The notes beneath the pieces are model-generated. The model was not told the DNA's origin and ran no database searches. It saw only the letters and a program-made list of their open reading frames with translations. Shown here in pieces: positions 8,538 through 11,769 of a DNA stretch of 11,769 bases. The position numbers and the translations under genes were made by a program. Within the stretch, counting starts at the first letter, position 1. Each line of letters begins with the position of its first letter. Source of the stretch: Euperipatoides rowelli. Taxonomy: Eukaryota > Onychophora > Udeonychophora > Euonychophora > Peripatopsidae. The stretch lies in assembly GCA_003024985.2 (NCBI GenBank), contig PXIH01S0012785.1. One strand, 5' to 3'.

Positions 8538-9962
8538 CAGTGCCGTAACTAGGATGGTGCCGACAGTGTGGCCACACCGGGTGCAATCCTCAAGGAGGGC
8601 ATAGCTGTGCCACAAATATGCTTAAAGACTTGCAGTCAAAAAAAAAACTTATCAAATCAAATAAATAAATGTTATCAATATAAATAAATTTGTCCTTACT
8701 AGCCTGCCATTACACTACTACCTTTTGTGATATTGCAGTTATCAGTTATATAGTGTCATTTCATCCTTATAGATGTTTTTCAAATGACTTTGTTGGTAAA
8801 CTCTTGTTGTCATAATATCGCTACATGACGTTAACAGTTGAGGAGATTGAAAATGCTGATGCTACGTCATGTTACTCTTGTAATGGTCATTGTTTTGTCT
8901 ACTCTGATCTATTCCGCTGTCACATAACATCAAGTTATTTGCTAAATTAGTTGTGTGACTAGCGTCACTAGCCAAGTTGGAAGGGCAATAATTGCAAACT
9001 AAACATTAGGTAAGTACATACTGTAGTTTCATTCAAAAATTAAAAAAAAAAGACATCATCATGCTAACGGCCACATACGTAAGAGAAAGTGCTCTAGATC
9101 TGAAAGTTTCCTGAAAAATGTAACATTTCATAGTTTTTTTTTTTGATTTTGTTTAAATAAATAATTAATGTGGAGGGGTTCATCATGTTAGGCTACCAAT
9201 TTGTGACTCATACAATCAACACTTTAGGCTTTCATGAAAAATTATAATCAAAATATAAAAGCTAGCCTAGCAAAATCTTGATTTTATTTGTATCTATTGC
9301 AATCAGAAAATGAAATCTTACTGACCGATACGATATGAAGCTTCCATTTACAAAAGCAGAAAAATAAACCGCAAAATGATGATTAAAATTAAATAATTGA
9401 CAGCTGCCCAGATAAAAATTAATCATTAGCCTAAACTCAAGTCAAAGATTCGAAGGACTATCACATATCCAATAGATATCCAGTAGAAATGTATAAAAAG
9501 AAAATTGCACTACTTGAAAAAGTATCTGAAAGAAGGACTAAACAATATAGTTAATAAGCTTGTGAGTTGTGTCATCCATTGATAGACATACAAAATTAGC
9601 AATAGCAAATAATGTTAATCATCGTGACAGTTATACAACCTTAAATGATAAAGAAATTAAATTAAAAACTTTTTTTTAAAATCACGATCAATTTATTTTA
9701 ACAAAATCTGTTATACATGCAAGAGAATAAACAATAAACATTTTTGGAATCACTATTCAATTGTGATTTTTTTAAAAAATAATTTATTTTTTACCAAACT
9801 ATTAATTTAAAGTTTTTTTAAGGAGTTTCAGATTTGATTATAAATATACCTTTGTTTTTGAAAATTTGTTTATTTGTATGTTAAGAAAAAAAGACTCCCG
9901 GGGAAGGGGGGTGTAAAATTTTTAACTCACAATGGGTGCAACATGAGTTGCTTACGGCACTT
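8538..9962. mobile_element. Non-autonomous hAT-like transposon inserted in the foldback element
   Basis: The left end reads CAGTGCCGTAACTAGG and the right end, on the opposite strand, AAGTGCCGTAAGC. They share AGTGCCGTAA as terminal inverted repeat, of the CAGTG(G/C)CGTAAC type common in animal hAT transposons. It is flanked by TGAGTCGA (8530-8537) and TAAGTTGA (9963-9970), an 8-bp duplication with two transitions; 8 bp is the hAT rule. Removing it restores the pairing of the host palindrome. The 1,425 bp hold no hAT transposase-sized frame, so movement would need an enzyme supplied elsewhere. Subterminal sequence includes CACCGGGTGCAA on the left and TTGCACCCATTG (minus strand) on the right. 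The interior is AT-rich and unlike the arms. Confidence 0.75.
8825..8950 (+). CDS. Small Cys-containing ORF inside the hAT-like element, doubtful
   Basis: A 41-codon frame with a true ATG (8825) and TAG stop (8948-8950) lies inside the inserted transposon. It starts MTLTVEEIENADATS and then carries a C-x2-C-x3-C-x8-C-H arrangement of Cys and His at residues 16-33. This recalls a small metal-binding knuckle but matches no transposase domain I recognise. About 60 bp downstream is a perfect donor-like ATTAG|GTAAGT (junction at 9009/9010). Both could be chance in 1.4 kb. A captured exon or a relic of the parental transposon's zinc-finger region is an alternative. Confidence 0.2.
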   Translation: MTLTVEEIENADATSCYSCNGHCFVYSDLFRCHITSSYLLN

Positions 9963-9970
9963 TAAGTTGA
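9963..9970 (+). repeat. Right 8-bp target site duplication of the hAT-like insertion
   Basis: TAAGTTGA follows the right terminus. It differs from the left copy by two transitions, one of which turns TCGA into TTGA as expected for CpG decay. The mirrored foldback unit resumes directly with TGGCGCATCATTCTGC. Confidence 0.6.
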
Positions 9971-10594
9971 TGGCGCATCATTCTGCGCACATCTATGACA
10001 TCACATACTACCCGATTTCATTCCTAAAAACATCCCAATCGAAAAATAAAAATAGTTTGGCCAACATCTTGGACGCCATCTTGGATTTTCTAAAATTACC
10101 CAAAATGCATCAGTAACATCCTCTAAGCATTCTGAGTACTAGGATACGATCATTCTCGAAGTTTGCCTTTGGCAAACTTGGAAATGACATCACAATAAGC
10201 AATATATGCTAATTAGGGGGGTACCCCCAGACCCCAAAGTTCGGGAATCTTCGGAAAACTTTGGAAATGGTCGGAAATCATCGGCAATGACCAAACATTA
10301 CCGAATATTACCAACTATTGCCAAATATTTCCAAAGATGACATCATAGTCTTGAATATTAATATGCAAATGAGCCACACCCCTCACGGAAATGCCCAAAC
10401 ATGGCCGAACATTACCGAAGATGACATCATAGTCTAGTACACATATTATGGAAATGAGATCATGTAATGCATTCTGGGAAAAAGCATTGTTGATGATGTC
10501 ATTTTTCCATTGGTGTTGCAATGCATTGTGGGTGCTTGTAATCTGATTGGTTTGTACAGAACCAGCTATTTCTCACTACTGGGGGTGCATGAGG
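9971..10594 (-). repeat. Right outer arm of the foldback element
   Basis: This is the reverse complement of 7329-7890, with the same landmark order when read on the minus strand. It is longer than the left arm mainly through extra decayed short repeats around 10290-10330 and a block of about 36 bp at about 10206-10245 containing GGGGGTACCCCC (10217-10228), absent from the left arm. The arm also holds an internal direct duplication: AAAGATGACATCATAGTCT at about 10332 and GAAGATGACATCATAGTCT at about 10416, each followed by a diverged ...ATATT...AAATGAG word. Open frames crossing this arm on both strands are by-products of the repeat and begin on TTG, not ATG. Confidence 0.8.
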
Positions 10595-10616
10595 TACGTT
10601 GTAACTACAATATAAT

Positions 10617-10653
10617 ATAATGTGTAAGCTAATATTATTAGCTTACACATTAT
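10617..10653. repeat. Perfect 37-bp palindrome
   Basis: Arms of 18 bp (including AATGTGTAAGCTAAT at 10619-10633 and ATTAGCTTACACATT at 10637-10651) mirror each other without mismatch around a single central base at 10635. It begins about 20 bp outside the right edge of the foldback element. It is not a simple TA run, so perfect symmetry is notable. It might be a terminator-like hairpin, a cruciform-prone site or a footprint of transposition. Confidence 0.8.
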
Positions 10654-11315
10654 TGAAGCAGTTCAAAATCATAGCTTATCTATAGAACTTTTGTGACCTA
10701 ATGATGATGATAACCATGATCGTCACTATTCAAAGAATCAGGCATTACATATTTCATTTCTGATAAGGCAATGATTTCATGCTACAAAAAACCTTAAGTA
10801 GGATTAGGTTATTCGGTGAAAATATGAACATGGTAGGCCTACTCAAAAATTAAAAATTGCATGAGAGATTTGTTTTTAGGCTAATTTGATATTGTAGCCA
10901 AATAACGTTATTTTGCTTTTTTTAGTAATTTATTAGTATTTTGGATGATAACATTGGTGATATTTCATCTCAAATTTATTCCTTTAGCAAATATAAAAAA
11001 GCTTGATGGAAAAAGTGATTTTCATTTAATTAAATATTTCATTAAACTTAGACAATGGATTATATTTTTTATTACTTACAGAAAAGTGTTTATAGAGTAA
11101 CTTATGTGTCTATTGCAGTTTATTTAGGAATTTTAAGAGTTACTTAATACAAAACATGACAAAAATGATTCATTTACCAAAAAAAAAAAAATTTCTAATT
11201 TTTCAAAATGAAAAATAACTACTTCAAATTTAGTAAGCAATTCTAATTTCATATTCAAACATACAAACAAATGGAAAAATATTTTGAAAAATAAAAATTA
11301 AAGGTCGACAACTAT
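10654..11315. other. AT-rich non-coding DNA
   Basis: No gene was found. The perfect decamer palindrome GTAGGCCTAC at about 10831 and related AGGCCTAT words (about 11484) are the only distinctive short sequences. A 14-bp A-run lies near 11180. A short open piece after an acceptor-like TTACTTACAG (11081) has no supporting context. Confidence 0.5.
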
Positions 11316-11361
11316 AGTAACGGAATCTTGAGCCATCAGTAACGGAATCAGTAACAGAACG
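11316..11361 (+). repeat. Three copies of an AGTAACGGAATC word
   Basis: AGTAACGGAATC at 11316-11327 and 11338-11349 is followed at once by the diverged AGTAACAGAACG at 11350-11361, then ACCCCTG. The cluster is more GC-rich than its flanks. The closing CGACCCCTG could be a transposon terminus (CAGGGGTCG on the minus strand), but no partner was found. Confidence 0.5.
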
Positions 11362-11682
11362 ACCCCTGAAAATAAAAGGTTATAAATATTTTTAAATTTA
11401 TAAAAATTCAGTTATCCAATGTTCCAGAAGTTTCAAGCTTTTAAAAATGAAGCTTAATAAAATGGAAGTAAAAAAGATGCAATAGGCCTATCTGATTTTT
11501 AAACAATGGGACATTTCAAAATTTATTTAGCGATAATTAAAATGAGAAAGTAAAAAAGCAGTCAATGCAAATCCATGCATAAAAATAGCATGCAATGTTG
11601 CAAATGTGAATTATTCAAAGAAAGATGACCTTGAAGTATCAGAAATACCAAGTTGTATAATTGGGAACATGCAATAGTTTAC
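11362..11682. other. AT-rich non-coding DNA, nothing identified
   Basis: No coding, RNA or repeat signal could be supported in this stretch. Confidence 0.5.
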
Positions 11683-11769
11683 TTGCACTCATTACATTAT
11701 CACTATGTCTACAGAAATCCTTGCACTCATTACGTTATCACTATGTCTACAGAAATCCTTGCACTCATT
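11683..11769 (+). repeat. 38-bp tandem repeat, running off the window edge
   Basis: Copies start at 11683, 11721 and 11759 with TTGCACTCATTAC; the third is cut by the window end. The two full copies differ at one base (ACATTATC versus ACGTTATC), so the array is recent or homogenised. Its full length cannot be known here. Confidence 0.9.

Larger units (their letters stand above)
7329..10594. mobile_element. Foldback (long inverted repeat) element, interrupted by a nested transposon
   Basis: The segments at 7329-7905 and 9971-10594 are reverse complements over nearly their whole length by eye. For example AGTAGTGAGAAATA (7344-7357) mirrors TATTTCTCACTACT (10567-10580). Inside them a second inverted pair (about 7905-8158 and 8270-8530) shares the same axis once the 1,425-bp insertion and its 8-bp duplication are subtracted: coordinate sums are 16428 for the outer pair and 16429 for the inner pair, giving a centre near 8214. 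The ancestral element was therefore about 1.83 kb and almost entirely palindromic, with a loop of about 110 bp. Long inverted arms without a transposase resemble foldback elements such as the TU family described in sea urchins. A clear target duplication at the outer ends was not found. No protein is encoded. Confidence 0.8.

Noticed and set aside
9874-10116. 80-codon plus-strand frame
   Set aside because: It starts on TTG and crosses the border between the hAT-like element and the foldback arm, so it is an accidental fusion of two repeats.
10315-10521. 68-codon minus-strand frame with internally repeated DYDVIFGN
   Set aside because: The apparent protein repeat merely reflects the duplicated GATGACATCATAGTCT DNA word of the foldback arm; the start is TTG.
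7329-10594. CRISPR or retroviral LTR interpretation of the repeats
   Set aside because: The large repeats are inverted, not direct, spacing is not that of short repeats with unique spacers, and no TG...CA ends, primer-binding site or polypurine tract was seen.
11082-11148. Short exon after TTACTTACAG
   Set aside because: Only 21 open codons in one of three frames, AT-driven, with nothing to connect it to the candidate exon at 2406.

Overview
This is AT-rich (very roughly 70% A+T), gene-poor, repeat-rich eukaryotic nuclear DNA from a draft assembly; one ambiguous base sits near 6156. There are no operons, no Shine-Dalgarno pattern and no dense ORFs. A degraded non-LTR retrotransposon, a minisatellite, hAT-type transposon ends, a very long foldback repeat and scattered palindromic GTAGGCCTAC-like words all suggest a marine invertebrate animal, but the species cannot be fixed from this window. 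No complete gene can be demonstrated.

Left third (1-3450): AT-rich filler; then a GC-elevated minus-strand open segment that looks like an exon (1317-1558), with no recognisable start codon; a 16-bp-stem hairpin carrying a canonical NF-Y (CCAAT) site immediately upstream of it (1561-1605); a cluster of three E-boxes (2312-2389) followed by a short ATG-initiated reading frame that ends exactly at a good splice donor (2406-2441), a candidate first coding exon on the plus strand; and a dead fragment of a LINE reverse transcriptase (2639-2994) with a mutated catalytic motif and a frameshift.

Middle (3450-7320): a minisatellite of about 34-bp subunits arranged into a five-subunit higher-order repeat (3452-4340), then AT-rich DNA holding only small signals: an orphan hAT-like terminus (4954), short CA/GT runs, three octamer motifs in a row (6262-6326) and a DR1 nuclear-receptor-like site (6692).

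Right third (7329-10594): the main object. It is a nested foldback element. Two arms of about 570-620 bp are inverted copies of one another. Between them lie inverted copies of a unit of about 173 bp. The right half is split by a 1,425-bp non-autonomous hAT-like transposon (8538-9962) flanked by a diverged 8-bp target duplication. Subtracting that insertion makes the outer and inner repeat pairs share one centre near 8214, so the ancestral element was a single near-palindrome of about 1.83 kb. The arms are packed with CRE-like TGAYGTCA sites, YY1-like and octamer words, all necessarily mirrored. A separate perfect 37-bp palindrome lies just outside it (10617-10653). The window ends in AT-rich DNA, a small repeat cluster (11316-11361) and the start of a 38-bp tandem array that runs off the edge (11683-11769).

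No pathway links the pieces. The region reads as intergenic or intronic DNA built by successive mobile-element events, with possible exons near 1.3-1.6 kb (minus) and 2.4 kb (plus).
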